DNA from: an uncultured Oscillospiraceae bacterium
Lineage (GTDB): Bacteria; Bacillota; Clostridia; Oscillospirales; Oscillospiraceae
Length of the DNA: 56,216 nt
Assembly (NCBI GenBank): GCA_910587255.1
Contig: CAJUKT010000053.1
Location: 1 to 56,216, forward strand
Direction: 5' to 3'
Below the pieces are notes generated by a model, which saw nothing but the letters and a program-made list of their open reading frames with translations, was not told the origin of the DNA and searched no databases. This document shows positions 1 through 10,039 of this stretch, piece by piece; positions within the stretch are counted from its first letter, which is position 1; the number at the start of each line of letters is the position of its first letter. Both the position numbers and the translations under genes were made by a program.

Positions 1-1709
<1,709 letters not shown>

Positions 1710-1721
1710 ACAGGCCACCTC

Positions 1722-2123
1722 CTAAGTTTCAGGCACAGCGGGCCTTTGAGCCCGCCCATTCTTTTTCTCATGCAGCAGGGGTTCGAGGGTGGGGCGCAGC
1801 CCCTCGTCCGCCCGGATCAGCTTTTCTGCCAGGGCCCCGGCCAGCCCCCGGTCGGTAAGGGCCGCCATGGCGCAGCTTGCGCGGCCCAGGGCCCGGCCCA
1901 AGCGCTCTTTGTCCCAGGGGACGGGGAGCCACGGGACGCCTCCCAAGTGCGCCCAGCGCTGGGCGCGCTCCACGCTGTTTTGGGCCGCGCCGGCGGCGGT
2001 CACCACCAGGAATGCCCGGCGGGCCTTGCAGGCGTCGGCCACCGGCTGCTCCCCCACGGCCAGGTGATTGCCCCGCAGGGCCAGGCCCAGCAGGGATAGG
2101 GCGCTGTCAGTCACCGCCGTCAC
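1722..2123 (-). CDS. YlxQ-like L7Ae-family RNA-binding protein
   Basis: A 133-aa protein in the position always occupied by ylxQ, between rnpM and infB. It has the small alpha/beta fold signature of the L7Ae/L30e/S12e/Gadd45 family: an N-terminal GLALRGNHLAVGEQ segment, the central RRAFLVVTAAGAAQNSVE strand-helix and a C-terminal alpha-helical tail. The family is thought to bind kinked RNA near the ribosome, but the partner here is not visible. The start is GTG at 2123 (GTG at 2114 is also possible). It overlaps the end of the upstream gene by 17 bases, which implies coupled translation. Confidence 0.85.
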   Translation of the reverse strand: MTAVTDSALSLLGLALRGNHLAVGEQPVADACKARRAFLVVTAAGAAQNSVERAQRWAHLGGVPWLPVPWDKERLGRALGRASCAMAALTDRGLAGALAEKLIRADEGLRPTLEPLLHEKKNGRAQRPAVPET

Positions 2124-2382
2124 CCGCCTTCATCTGCGCCTCCAGCGCGTCCCACACCTCGGGGGGCGTGGGGGCGGACAGGGCGCGCTCAATGGCGCGG
2201 CTTTTTTTTGCCCGGGCCAGACAGGCAGGGTCGGGGCACAGGTAGGCCCCCCGGCCCGGCTTTTTCCCCCGGAAGTCCAGCGACAGCCCCCCCTCGGGGG
2301 CGCGCACCACCCGGATCAGCTCCGGCTTGGGCTTCATCTCCCGGCAGCCGAGGCATTGGCGCATGGGTATTTTTTTGGGCAC
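2107..2382 (-). CDS. rnpM: RnpM/YlxR family RNA-binding protein
   Basis: A 91-aa YlxR (DUF448) protein. Known members bind RNase P RNA and modulate its activity. The family signature RQCLGCREMKPKPEL lies at the N-terminus, followed by RGAYLCPDPACLARA, which carries the second conserved Cys pair. I place the start at GTG 2382 because AAGGAGAGG lies about ten bases upstream. An ATG at 2418 is in frame but would put the ribosome binding site inside the gene. It follows nusA, with a terminator-like hairpin between the two. Confidence 0.9.
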   Translation of the reverse strand: MPKKIPMRQCLGCREMKPKPELIRVVRAPEGGLSLDFRGKKPGRGAYLCPDPACLARAKKSRAIERALSAPTPPEVWDALEAQMKAGDGGD

Positions 2383-2432
2383 GGCGCGTTCCCCCTCTCC
2401 TTTTCCCGGTATTGTCACGCTGTAGCTGTGTC

Positions 2433-2463
2433 AAAACCCGGCCCTGTCATGGCAGGGCCCGGG
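2433..2463 (-). terminator. terminator-like hairpin between nusA and rnpM
   Basis: On the minus strand a GC-rich stem (CCCGGGCCCTG pairing with CAGGGCCGGG, one bulge) is followed by TTTTG, immediately after the nusA stop codon and before rnpM. It looks like a partial intrinsic terminator inside the operon. It could reduce expression of the downstream genes or respond to NusA itself. Confidence 0.55.
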
Positions 2464-2472
2464 CGTCTGGCC

Positions 2473-3627
2473 TCACTCCGCTGCAAGCTCCCCTGCGCGG
2501 CTATCCTCCGCGCTCCCCGCTTCCTCCTCGGGGGGCTCGGGGGCGCTGGCGGGGCGTATGTCAATCTTAAAGCCCGTCAAACGGGCGGCCAGCCGGGCGT
2601 TCTGCCCCTCCTTGCCGATGGCCAGGGAGAGCTGGTCGTCAGGCACCACCACACGGCAGCTCTTGCCCGGCTCCAGCTCCACCACGCTGATCACGTCGGC
2701 GGGGGCCAGGGCGGCGGCCACGTACTGGCCGGGGTCGTCGGACCACTTGATGATGTCCACCTTCTCGCCCCGAAGCTCCTCCACCACAGCGTTCACCCGC
2801 TGGCCCCGGGGGCCGACGCAGGCGCCGATGGGGTCCACGTTCTCGTCGTCGCTCCACACGGCCAGCTTGGTGCGGCTGCCCGCCTCCCGGGCGATGGACA
2901 TGACCTGCACGGTGCCGTCGTAGATCTCCGGCACCTCCAGCTCAAACAGCCGCTTGACCAGCCCCGGATGGGTGCGGGAGATGAGCACCTGGGGCCCGCG
3001 GGTGGAGCGGCGGACCTCCACCACATACACCCGCACCCGGTCGCCCTCCCGGATGACCTCCCCCTTGACCTGCTCGCCGGCGGACAAAAACGCGTCGGTG
3101 AACTCGGAGCCGGAGGTGAGGCGGATGGACACGGAGCCGTTGCGCTCGTCCACCCGGGTGACGGAGCCGGTCAAGATTTCGTGCTCCTTGGCGGAGAACT
3201 CGTCAAAGACCATCCCGCGCTCCGCCTCCCGCATCCCCTGGATGATGACCTGGCGGGCGGTCTGGGCGGCGATGCGGCCAAAATTTTTGGGCTTGATCTC
3301 AATGCGCAGCACGTCCCCCAGCTGGGCCCTGGGCAGGGCGCGCTGGGCGTCGTCCAGGCTGATTTCGGTGTGGGGATTGTCCACCGCCTCCACCACGTCC
3401 TTTTTCACGAACATGCGCACGGTTTCCAATTCCTCGTTGGCGTCCACCACCACGTTATCGGTGATGCCCTCGTGGTCCCGCTTGTAGGCGGCCACCAGGG
3501 CCTGGGTGATCTTTTCCAGCATGTAGGCCTTGGGGATGCCCTTGTCCTTTTCAATATCGGAGATGGCGGCGAAAAATTCCTTGGCGTCCAGCTCCGTGCT
3601 CTTTGCGGCAATTTTTTTCTTAGCCAT
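2473..3627 (-). CDS. nusA: transcription termination/antitermination factor NusA
   Basis: NusA binds RNA polymerase and modulates pausing and intrinsic termination. The 384-aa product has the usual order: N-terminal RNAP-binding domain, S1 domain (GSVTRVDERNGSVSIRL), then two KH domains (GACVGPRGQRVNAV and LAIGKEGQNARLAARL). It ends in an acidic tail and lacks the C-terminal repeats of E. coli NusA, as is normal for Firmicutes. The start is ATG 3627, preceded by AAGGAG nine bases upstream. The in-frame ATG at 3645 overlaps that ribosome binding site and is less likely. It follows rimP, whose stop is at 3642. Confidence 0.97.
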   Translation of the reverse strand: MAKKKIAAKSTELDAKEFFAAISDIEKDKGIPKAYMLEKITQALVAAYKRDHEGITDNVVVDANEELETVRMFVKKDVVEAVDNPHTEISLDDAQRALPRAQLGDVLRIEIKPKNFGRIAAQTARQVIIQGMREAERGMVFDEFSAKEHEILTGSVTRVDERNGSVSIRLTSGSEFTDAFLSAGEQVKGEVIREGDRVRVYVVEVRRSTRGPQVLISRTHPGLVKRLFELEVPEIYDGTVQVMSIAREAGSRTKLAVWSDDENVDPIGACVGPRGQRVNAVVEELRGEKVDIIKWSDDPGQYVAAALAPADVISVVELEPGKSCRVVVPDDQLSLAIGKEGQNARLAARLTGFKIDIRPASAPEPPEEEAGSAEDSRAGELAAE

Positions 3628-3641
3628 GTCGTTTAACTCCT

Positions 3642-4085
3642 TCAAAACTCGACGTGGAGGCGAACCTGGGCCACGTCTTTCTTCTCAAAGCGGACGCCGT
3701 CCACCACAACGGCCCCGTCCGCATACCCAGTGAGAACGCCGGAGACCTCCTTGCGTCCGTCCACAGGGCGGTAAAGCTTCACGTCAACCTGCCGGCCCAT
3801 GCACTGGGCAAAGTGCGCGTCTTTGCGCAGCGCCCGGTCCAGCCCGGCGGAGGATACCTCGAAGGTGTAGCTGCCCTGGATGGGGTCGGCGTCGTCCAGC
3901 GCGTCGGACAGCGGGCGGGAGACCGCCTCGCAGCAGTCGATGTCCACGCCGCCCTCCCGGTCGATATAAACACGGAGGAACCACTCCCCGGCCTCCTTGA
4001 CGTATTCCACATCCCAAAGGGTGCAGCCAGCCCCTTCCACGATAGGCAGGGCCAGGGCGGCCACCGCGTCGGTTACCTTTGCCAT
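3642..4085 (-). CDS. rimP: ribosome maturation factor RimP
   Basis: RimP is needed for 30S subunit maturation. The product is 147 aa, the normal family length, with the conserved GCTLWDVEYVKEAGEWFLRV segment near the N-terminus, the central SYTFEVSSAGLDRALR motif and a C-terminal SH3-like domain. The start is ATG 4085 with GGAAAGGAGG just upstream; an ATG at 4115 lacks such a site. First gene of the nusA/infB operon; its promoter is at 4276-4304. Confidence 0.95.
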   Translation of the reverse strand: MAKVTDAVAALALPIVEGAGCTLWDVEYVKEAGEWFLRVYIDREGGVDIDCCEAVSRPLSDALDDADPIQGSYTFEVSSAGLDRALRKDAHFAQCMGRQVDVKLYRPVDGRKEVSGVLTGYADGAVVVDGVRFEKKDVAQVRLHVEF

Positions 4086-4151
4086 GATGGGCCCTCCTTT
4101 CCAAAATGCTGTCATGCCGGGTGGCCGCGTGGCCGGGCCGCCTTCTCACCG

Positions 4152-4181
4152 GCGCAGGCAGATTTCGGCGTTTGCCTGCGC
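4152..4181 (-). other. stem-loop in the rimP operon leader
   Basis: Nine-base inverted repeat GCGCAGGCA / TGCCTGCGC with a 12-nt loop, inside the predicted 180-nt 5' leader of the rimP operon. Not a leader I recognise by name. Confidence 0.45.
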
Positions 4182-4228
4182 TTTGCTCCAAGCGCCCCCG
4201 CGCGGCTATTCCCGCACTTCCAAAAGAA

Positions 4229-4252
4229 GGAGTGAGGCGCGCGCCTCACTCC
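4229..4252 (-). terminator. perfect 12-bp palindrome at the 5' end of the rimP leader
   Basis: A perfect 24-bp palindrome (GGAGTGAGGCGC and its complement) is followed on the minus strand by TTCTTTT. It lies 116 bases after the nitrilase stop and about 16 bases downstream of the predicted rimP transcription start. It can therefore act as the nitrilase terminator, as a leader attenuator, or both. Confidence 0.6.
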
Positions 4253-4275
4253 TTTCTTACTCTAACAGTCAAGCC

Positions 4276-4304
4276 ATTTTACCACGCCCGCCGGCGGATT
4301 GCAA
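4276..4304 (-). promoter_or_regulatory. promoter of the rimP-nusA-infB operon
   Basis: On the minus strand: -35 TTGCAA (4299-4304), 17-bp spacer, -10 TAAAAT (4276-4281). Start expected near 4268, giving a 5' leader of about 180 nt before rimP. Confidence 0.65.
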
Positions 4305-4352
4305 CCCCCCCGGCGAAAATTTTTCCTGGTTTCCGCCCGGAAGGGACGGGCT

Positions 4353-5234
4353 TCAGGGCCGGCGGTCTGCCCGGACAAAGGGCGGGTCGACGCCTGCGGC
4401 GGTGAGGAGGGAGTATTGGGCAGGGCGGCGGTAGGCGTTCCCGTGCACCTCGCTCTCCCGGTAGCGGCGCAGCCGTTCCAGATCCAGCCGGGCCAGGTAG
4501 ACCCCTTCCCCGCCGCCGGCCTGCAAAATGCAGGTGTCCCGGGAGTGCTCCTCTTCAGGCAGGTAGGCCACGCCGTCGAACACGGTGGAATGCCCGTTGC
4601 AGTCGGGCACGCCCTGGGGATAATTACAGGTGGCCACGGCCAGCATATTCTCAAAGGCCCTGGCCCGGAGCTGGGAGATGCGGTTGATTTCCATGGGGCA
4701 GGCGTTGGGCGTCAGGATGAGCTCCGCGCCCTGGAGCATGAGGATGCGGGCGCTCTCCGGGAACTCCCGGTCATAGCAGATCATGGTGCCCACCTTCACC
4801 GGGCCTGCGGCGGTGTCCAGCTCCGCTACATGGAAGCCGTCCCCGGGGGTGAGATGGCGCTCCACGTCGAAGTCGCAGGTGTGCACCTTGGCGTAGGAAA
4901 GCCGCAGTGCGCCGAAGCGGTCGAAGAGGAGCAGGGAATTGCGGGGTCCGCCCTGGTGCTCCTCCAGCAGGGTGAGGGCGATGGCCATGGACAGTTCCCC
5001 GGCCAGGGACTGGAAGGCGCGGGCGAAGCCGCCGCCGGCGGGGATGGCCCGGGCGGTCCATTCCTCCACGGGGCGGCCGTAGATCTGGTAGCCGCAGCTC
5101 CACATCTCGGGGAACAGGGCGATGTCGGCCCCCAGGTCCTTGGCCTCTTTACAGGCGGCCAGCCCCTTTTCCAGGTTTTCCTCCAGGGTGGGGCCGGGGG
5201 CGATTTGCAATAAGGCGATGTTCAGCGTGTCCAT
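4353..5234 (-). CDS. carbon-nitrogen hydrolase (nitrilase superfamily)
   Basis: A 293-aa hydrolase of the nitrilase superfamily, cytosolic, cleaving a non-peptide C-N bond (amide, carbamoyl or nitrile). The full catalytic triad is visible: Glu43 in FPEMW, Lys116 in YAKVH and Cys153 in ICYDREFPE. The length is typical of stand-alone members such as N-carbamoylputrescine amidase or omega-amidase; the substrate cannot be read from sequence. It appears monocistronic, divergent from polA, with its own -10 at 5291-5296. It stops 49 bases before the promoter of the rimP operon. Confidence 0.88.
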   Translation of the reverse strand: MDTLNIALLQIAPGPTLEENLEKGLAACKEAKDLGADIALFPEMWSCGYQIYGRPVEEWTARAIPAGGGFARAFQSLAGELSMAIALTLLEEHQGGPRNSLLLFDRFGALRLSYAKVHTCDFDVERHLTPGDGFHVAELDTAAGPVKVGTMICYDREFPESARILMLQGAELILTPNACPMEINRISQLRARAFENMLAVATCNYPQGVPDCNGHSTVFDGVAYLPEEEHSRDTCILQAGGGEGVYLARLDLERLRRYRESEVHGNAYRRPAQYSLLTAAGVDPPFVRADRRP

Positions 5235-5290
5235 GGAAGGCCCTCCTCTAGCGTTATGCTTTGCACAGCGTTCAAAACAGCGTCTAGCTG

Positions 5291-5296
5291 ATTATA
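5291..5296 (-). promoter_or_regulatory. probable -10 of the nitrilase gene
   Basis: A perfect TATAAT on the minus strand, 57 bases upstream of the start codon. The -35 is poor (TTGATG at a 15-bp spacing), so only the -10 is listed. Confidence 0.4.
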
Positions 5297-5362
5297 GCAC
5301 ACGGAAATCGCCGCATCAACCCGGCAATCCTTTTCTTGGACAGGGACTTCGGCGCCCCACCC

Positions 5363-5391
5363 TTGCTTCCTTTGAAAATAAATGGTATAAT
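5363..5391 (+). promoter_or_regulatory. promoter of polA
   Basis: -35 TTGCTT (5363-5368), 17-bp spacer, extended -10 TGGTATAAT with TATAAT at 5386-5391. It lies 52 bases before the polA start. Confidence 0.7.
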
Positions 5392-5442
5392 TCTACGTTA
5401 TCATCTGCCGCTTCCCAATCAACACAGTGAGGTGTCCCCTTT

Positions 5443-8109
5443 ATGAAGCTAATGGTTATCGACGGCAATTCCATCGTCAACCGGGCCTTTTACGGCGTCA
5501 GCCAGAATCTGACCACCCAGGAGGGCCTGCCCACCAACGCCATCTTCGGCTTTCTCAACATCCTGTTCAAGCTGCTGGACGAGGAGCAGCCCCAGGGGCT
5601 GGCGGTGGCGTTCGACATGCGGGCGCCCACCTTCCGGCATAAGGCGTTTGCCGAGTACAAGGCCCAGCGCAAGGGGATGCCGGAGGAGCTGGCTGTTCAG
5701 ATGCCGGTGCTGAAGGACGTGCTGGACGCCATGAACATCCGCCGCTGCGAGCTGGAGGGCTGGGAGGCGGACGACCTGCTGGGCACCATGGCGAGGCGGA
5801 ACGGGGAGCAGGGGGGGGACACGGTGATCGTCACCGGGGACAAGGACGCCCTGCAATTGATCGACGGCCACACCACCGTGAAGCTGGTGTCCACCCGCAT
5901 GGGCCAGACCACCACCCGAAACGTCACCCCGGAGGAGTTCCGGGCCGAGTACGGCTTCGACCCCATCCACATGATTGATTTAAAGGCGCTGATGGGGGAT
6001 TCCTCCGATAACTACCCAGGCGTCAAGGGGGTGGGGGAGAAGACCGCCATGGCGCTGATCCGGCAGTACCAGACGGTGGACGCCATCTATGAAAAGCTCC
6101 CGGATATTGACGCCAAGCCGGGCGTCATCAAAAAGCTCATGGAGGGGGAGGGGGACGCCCGGATGAGCTATGACCTGGCCGTCATCCGCACCGACGCCCC
6201 CATGGACTTTAACCCGGAGGACGCGGCCAGGCGGCCCTTTAACGAGCCGGTTTTGTACCAGAAGCTGCTGGAGCTGGAGTTCAGCAAGCTCATCGACAAG
6301 CTGAAGCTCACCCCCGGCCCGGCAGGGGCCGCGCAGGAGGAGGGGCCGGAGGAGGTCCGGGTGACGAACGTGCCCGTCCTCACTGAGGCGGGTTTCGCCG
6401 CCGCCCTGGCCAAATGGGAGGGGGCGGCGTGCGTCACCGTCCTGCCCCTGCCGGGGCTGGCGGGGGTGGCGGTGTCCCTGCCCGGGGACGGCGGCAGGCA
6501 GGCGTACCTGTACGACATCCGCGCCGGCCGGTATGGGGGGGACTACCACGCCCTTTTGGCGGCGCTGTTTGGCCCCACGGTAAAAAAAGCCGCCCACGGT
6601 GTCAAGGAGCTGTGCCGCGCCCTGCTGGACGAGGGGATCGAGCCGGAGGGCTTTGTATTCGATACGGAGCTGGCCGCCTACCTGCTGAACCCCACGGCGG
6701 GGAGCTATGAGCTTCGGAAGCTGGCGGCGTCCTACTTCAAAAAGGAAGTGGAGCTGGACGCCGCCTACAAGGACGAGACCGCCTTCTCCCTGCTGGACGA
6801 CGGGCTGAAGGCCCAGACTGCCTGGTATGAGGACACGGCCTGGATCGAGGCATTTTACGATTTGTTCCAGCCCAGGTTGGAGGAATACGGCCTGCTGTCC
6901 GTGCTGACGGACATTGAGCTGCCCCTGTGCCCGGTGCTGGCCCGGATGGAGCGGGCGGGGGTGCTGGTGGACGGCCAGGCCCTGGCCGACTTCGGGAAAC
7001 AGCTCCAGACCGGCATCGACGTTCTGAGGGCGGAGATCTGCCGGCTGGCGGGGGAGGAGTTCAACATCCTCTCCCCCAAGCAGCTGGGGCATATCCTGTT
7101 TGACAAGCTGGGCCTGCCCCCGGTGAAAAAGACCAAGACGGGGTATTCCACCAACGCGGAAGTGCTGGAAAAGCTGCGCCCCCGCCACGAGATTGTGGGG
7201 GCGGTGCTGGATTACCGCCAGCTCACCAAGCTCAACTCTACCTATGTGGAGGGGCTGGGCAAGGTCATCGCCGCCGACGGGCGCATCCACACCAGCTTCC
7301 AGAACACCGTCACCGCCACCGGGCGGCTGTCCTCCACCGAGCCCAACCTTCAAAACATCCCCGTGCGCACCCCCCTGGGGGCGGAGATGCGCAAGATGTT
7401 CACCGCCCCCAGGGGGAAGGTACTGGTGGACGCGGATTATTCCCAGATTGAGCTGCGGCTGCTGGCCCATATGTCCGGCGACAGCGCCATGATCGGCGGC
7501 TTCCACTCCGGGGTGGATATCCATACCGCCACCGCCTCCCAGGTGTTTTCCCTGCCCCAGGACCAGGTGCCCCCCGAGCTGCGCCGGGCGGCCAAGGCCG
7601 TCAACTTCGGCATTGTGTACGGCATATCCGCCTATTCCCTGTCGGAGGATATCCATGTGTCCGTGCCCCAGGCCAAGGAGTATATGGAAAAGTATTTTCA
7701 GCATTACTCCGGCGTGCGGGCCTATATGGACCGGGTGGTGGAGCAGGGCAGGGAGGACGGCTTTGTGTCCACCCTGTACGGGCGGCGGCGCTGGCTGCCG
7801 GAGCTGAAAAGCTCCAACTTCAATACCCGCTCCTTCGGGGAGCGGGTGGCGCTGAATATGCCCATCCAGGGCACGGCGGCGGATATCATCAAGCTGGCCA
7901 TGATCCGGGTGGACGCCCGCCTGCGCGCGGAGGGGCTGGAGGCCCGGCTGATCCTCCAGGTCCACGACGAGCTGATCGTGGAGTGCCCCGAGGGCGAGGC
8001 GGAACAGGTGCGCGCCCTGCTCCAGGAGGAGATGGAGGGGGTGGCGGCGCTGTCGGTGCCGCTGGTGGCGGACGCCAAGGCGGGCCGCACCTGGGCGCAG
8101 TGCCACTGA
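5443..8109 (+). CDS. polA: DNA polymerase I
   Basis: An 888-aa family A polymerase for Okazaki fragment processing and repair synthesis. The N-terminal 5'-3' exonuclease begins with VIDGNSIVNRAFYG and contains the EADDLLGT and TGDKDALQL motifs. The C-terminal polymerase has motif A DADYSQIELR, motif B RRAAKAVNFGIVYG and motif C VHDEL. The middle region keeps the fold (FDTELAAYLLNPT), but the acidic residues needed for 3'-5' proofreading are not recognisable, as in other Firmicutes PolA proteins. It has its own promoter and is probably monocistronic. Confidence 0.97.
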   Translation: MKLMVIDGNSIVNRAFYGVSQNLTTQEGLPTNAIFGFLNILFKLLDEEQPQGLAVAFDMRAPTFRHKAFAEYKAQRKGMPEELAVQMPVLKDVLDAMNIRRCELEGWEADDLLGTMARRNGEQGGDTVIVTGDKDALQLIDGHTTVKLVSTRMGQTTTRNVTPEEFRAEYGFDPIHMIDLKALMGDSSDNYPGVKGVGEKTAMALIRQYQTVDAIYEKLPDIDAKPGVIKKLMEGEGDARMSYDLAVIRTDAPMDFNPEDAARRPFNEPVLYQKLLELEFSKLIDKLKLTPGPAGAAQEEGPEEVRVTNVPVLTEAGFAAALAKWEGAACVTVLPLPGLAGVAVSLPGDGGRQAYLYDIRAGRYGGDYHALLAALFGPTVKKAAHGVKELCRALLDEGIEPEGFVFDTELAAYLLNPTAGSYELRKLAASYFKKEVELDAAYKDETAFSLLDDGLKAQTAWYEDTAWIEAFYDLFQPRLEEYGLLSVLTDIELPLCPVLARMERAGVLVDGQALADFGKQLQTGIDVLRAEICRLAGEEFNILSPKQLGHILFDKLGLPPVKKTKTGYSTNAEVLEKLRPRHEIVGAVLDYRQLTKLNSTYVEGLGKVIAADGRIHTSFQNTVTATGRLSSTEPNLQNIPVRTPLGAEMRKMFTAPRGKVLVDADYSQIELRLLAHMSGDSAMIGGFHSGVDIHTATASQVFSLPQDQVPPELRRAAKAVNFGIVYGISAYSLSEDIHVSVPQAKEYMEKYFQHYSGVRAYMDRVVEQGREDGFVSTLYGRRRWLPELKSSNFNTRSFGERVALNMPIQGTAADIIKLAMIRVDARLRAEGLEARLILQVHDELIVECPEGEAEQVRALLQEEMEGVAALSVPLVADAKAGRTWAQCH

Positions 8110-8170
8110 CTCGTCGCAAAGTCCGCTTCGCTGGGCTCGCGGCTGGGGCGGCCTGCGGCCGCGGCTATTT

Positions 8171-8190
8171 TGGGCGCAAAGTATGCGCCC
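8171..8190 (+). other. short stem-loop after polA
   Basis: GGGCGCA / TGCGCCC around a 5-nt loop in the 102-bp gap between polA and the nucleoside phosphorylase gene. No T-run follows, so it is not a convincing terminator. A second small hairpin (GGCC-TGC-GGCC) lies just upstream. Confidence 0.35.
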
Positions 8191-8211
8191 CTGCATGAAG
8201 GAGATTTCAAA

Positions 8212-8964
8212 ATGAGCTTATTCGACACCTTCGACCCGGTTTCCGAGGAGATATTGAAGCCCTCCCACATGATCCGCCCCGTGGACGGCTTCCCGGAGAC
8301 GGCAGTCCTGACCTTTGAGGAGAAGTCCCTCCAGGTCCTGCAAAGCCTCTGTAGAACGGAGACGGCCGCCACCCTCAAGGGCGGGCGGGACATCCCCGTC
8401 TACAAATTCCGCTGGAACGGCCGGGAACTGGGCCTGCTTCAGGCCCTCATCGGCGGCGCGGCCACAGCGGCGCTGGTGGAGGAGGTGCTGGCTTTGGGCG
8501 CGAAAAAGATCTTGCTTTACGGTTCCTGCGGTGTGCTGGACGGGGCTTTGACCGCCGGGCGGCTGATTCTGCCCACCGCCGCCTACCGGGACGAGGGGGC
8601 CAGCTACCACTACCTGCCCCCGGCGGACTATGTGGACATACCCACAGCCCGGCGGCTGGGAGAAATTTTTGACGGGCTGCGCCTGCCCTATGTGAAGGGC
8701 CGGGTGTGGACCACCGACGCCTTGTACCGGGAGACCCGGGCCAATGCGGACAGGCGCCGCGGAGACGGCTGCATCGCCGTGGACATGGAGTGCGCCTCCG
8801 CCATGGCGGTGGGGCGGTTCCGGGGCGCGGAGGTGTACCAGTTCCTCTACGCCGAGGACAGCCTGGACGGGGAGGCGTGGGACGCCCGCACCTGGGGGGC
8901 GGTGCCCGCGTCGGACTACGAGAAATATCTGCGCGTCGCGCTGGAAGCGGCGGCGCGGCTGTGA
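8212..8964 (+). CDS. nucleoside phosphorylase family protein
   Basis: A 250-aa PNP/UDP-family protein that would cleave the N-glycosidic bond of a nucleoside with phosphate. The family hallmarks are YGSCGVLDGAL (phosphate/base pocket) and AVDMECASAMAVG (ribose 2'/3'-OH contact near the C-terminus). Whether it prefers uridine or purine nucleosides is not evident. The start is ATG 8212 with AAGGAG eight bases upstream; an in-frame ATG at 8170 lacks one. First gene of a tight cluster running through tsaD. Confidence 0.85.
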   Translation: MSLFDTFDPVSEEILKPSHMIRPVDGFPETAVLTFEEKSLQVLQSLCRTETAATLKGGRDIPVYKFRWNGRELGLLQALIGGAATAALVEEVLALGAKKILLYGSCGVLDGALTAGRLILPTAAYRDEGASYHYLPPADYVDIPTARRLGEIFDGLRLPYVKGRVWTTDALYRETRANADRRRGDGCIAVDMECASAMAVGRFRGAEVYQFLYAEDSLDGEAWDARTWGAVPASDYEKYLRVALEAAARL

Positions 8965-8977
8965 AGGGGTGGACAGG

Positions 8978-9589
8978 ATGAAGGGAGTACAGGAGTATTA
9001 CGACAAGACCGCGGCGGAGTGGGCGGCGGAGGGGTACGGCGACGAGGCATACCTGCCCTGTCTGGACGAATTCCTTTCCCTGCTGCCCCCCGGCGGGCGG
9101 GTGCTGGACCTGTGCTGCGGCGCGGGGTACGAGACGGGCCGCATCCGGGCGCGGGGCTTTGAGGCGCTGGGGCTGGACTTCAGCGGCGAGAGCCTGAAGA
9201 TCGCCCGGCAGCGCAGCCCCGGCATTGCCTTTTACCAGGGTGACATGCTGGAGGACTACGCCCACATCGGTATGGTGGACGGCATCCTGCTGTCCGCTGG
9301 GCTGGTCCACGTGGAGACGGCGGACCTGCCCCGGGCCTTCGCCCGGATGGCCGCGGCGGTGCGTCCCGGCGGCTATGTGCTGGCATCCATCCGGGAGGGG
9401 CGCGGCAGGCTGGAAGAGTGGAGCCTGCGGGAGATCGACGGCGAGCGGTACGACCGCAATTTCATCGCCCACACCCCGGACGAGGTGATCGAAGCGGCGC
9501 AGAGGTGGTTTTCCTACTGCCGGGAGCTGGCCTCCGACATGCCCATCTGGCGGCAGCTGCTGTTCCGGCGGACGGAGGCGGACGCATGA
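8978..9589 (+). CDS. class I SAM-dependent methyltransferase
   Basis: A 203-aa methyltransferase with motif I VLDLCCGAGYETG, a motif II acidic residue in ALGLDFSGES and a motif IV-like QGDMLEDY. A single Rossmann-type domain with no recognisable substrate-specificity domain, so the substrate is unknown. It starts 13 bases after the phosphorylase stop and overlaps rimI by four bases (ATGA). Confidence 0.85.
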   Translation: MKGVQEYYDKTAAEWAAEGYGDEAYLPCLDEFLSLLPPGGRVLDLCCGAGYETGRIRARGFEALGLDFSGESLKIARQRSPGIAFYQGDMLEDYAHIGMVDGILLSAGLVHVETADLPRAFARMAAAVRPGGYVLASIREGRGRLEEWSLREIDGERYDRNFIAHTPDEVIEAAQRWFSYCRELASDMPIWRQLLFRRTEADA

Positions 9590-10029
9590 ATATTCACATT
9601 GTTCCCATGACCGCCGCCTATCTGTCCCAGGCGGCGGCGCTGGAAAAGATCTGCTTTCCCGCCGACCCCTGGAGCGAGGCGCTGTTCCGGGAGGCGCTGG
9701 ACAACCCCGCCGTGACGGTGCTGCTGGCCCAGGGGGAGGACGGCTCCCTGCTGGGCTACGCCGTGCTGTCGGCGGTGCTGGACGAGGGGAACCTGGATAA
9801 TATCGCCGTGGCCCCGTCCGCCCGGCGGCAGGGAGTGGGGGACGCTTTGATGGGGGTGCTCACCGGCTTTGGGCGGGAGCATCTGTCCACGCTCATGCTG
9901 GAGGTGCGCGCGTCCAACGCCCCGGCCATCGCCCTGTATGAAAAGCACGGCTTTGCCGCTGTGGGACGGCGGAAAAATTACTACAGCGCCCCCCGGGAGG
10001 ACGCGGTTTTGATGACTTTGACATTTTAG
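9586..10029 (+). CDS. rimI: ribosomal protein alanine N-acetyltransferase (RimI-like)
   Basis: A 147-aa GNAT acetyltransferase of the RimI type, which acetylates the N-terminus of ribosomal protein S18 in E. coli. Visible features are FPADPWSEALF (RimI-type N-terminus), the acetyl-CoA site VAPSARRQGVGDAL and the C-terminal ALYEKHGFAAVGRRKNYY. The common tsaB-rimI-tsaD arrangement supports the name, although tsaB is absent here and a GNAT gene separates rimI from tsaD. Confidence 0.87.
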   Translation: MNIHIVPMTAAYLSQAAALEKICFPADPWSEALFREALDNPAVTVLLAQGEDGSLLGYAVLSAVLDEGNLDNIAVAPSARRQGVGDALMGVLTGFGREHLSTLMLEVRASNAPAIALYEKHGFAAVGRRKNYYSAPREDAVLMTLTF

Positions 10030-10039
10030 GAGAGAACCC

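Noticed and set aside
5443..8109. PolA as a proofreading polymerase
   Set aside because: The exonuclease Asp/Glu positions are not recognisable, as usual for Firmicutes PolA, so this is not treated as an anomaly.
4150..8170. Recurring CGCGGCTAT-type sequence in gaps near 2500, 4205 and 8160
   Set aside because: The shared words are short and partly within coding sequence; flanks do not align, so a repeat family is not supported.
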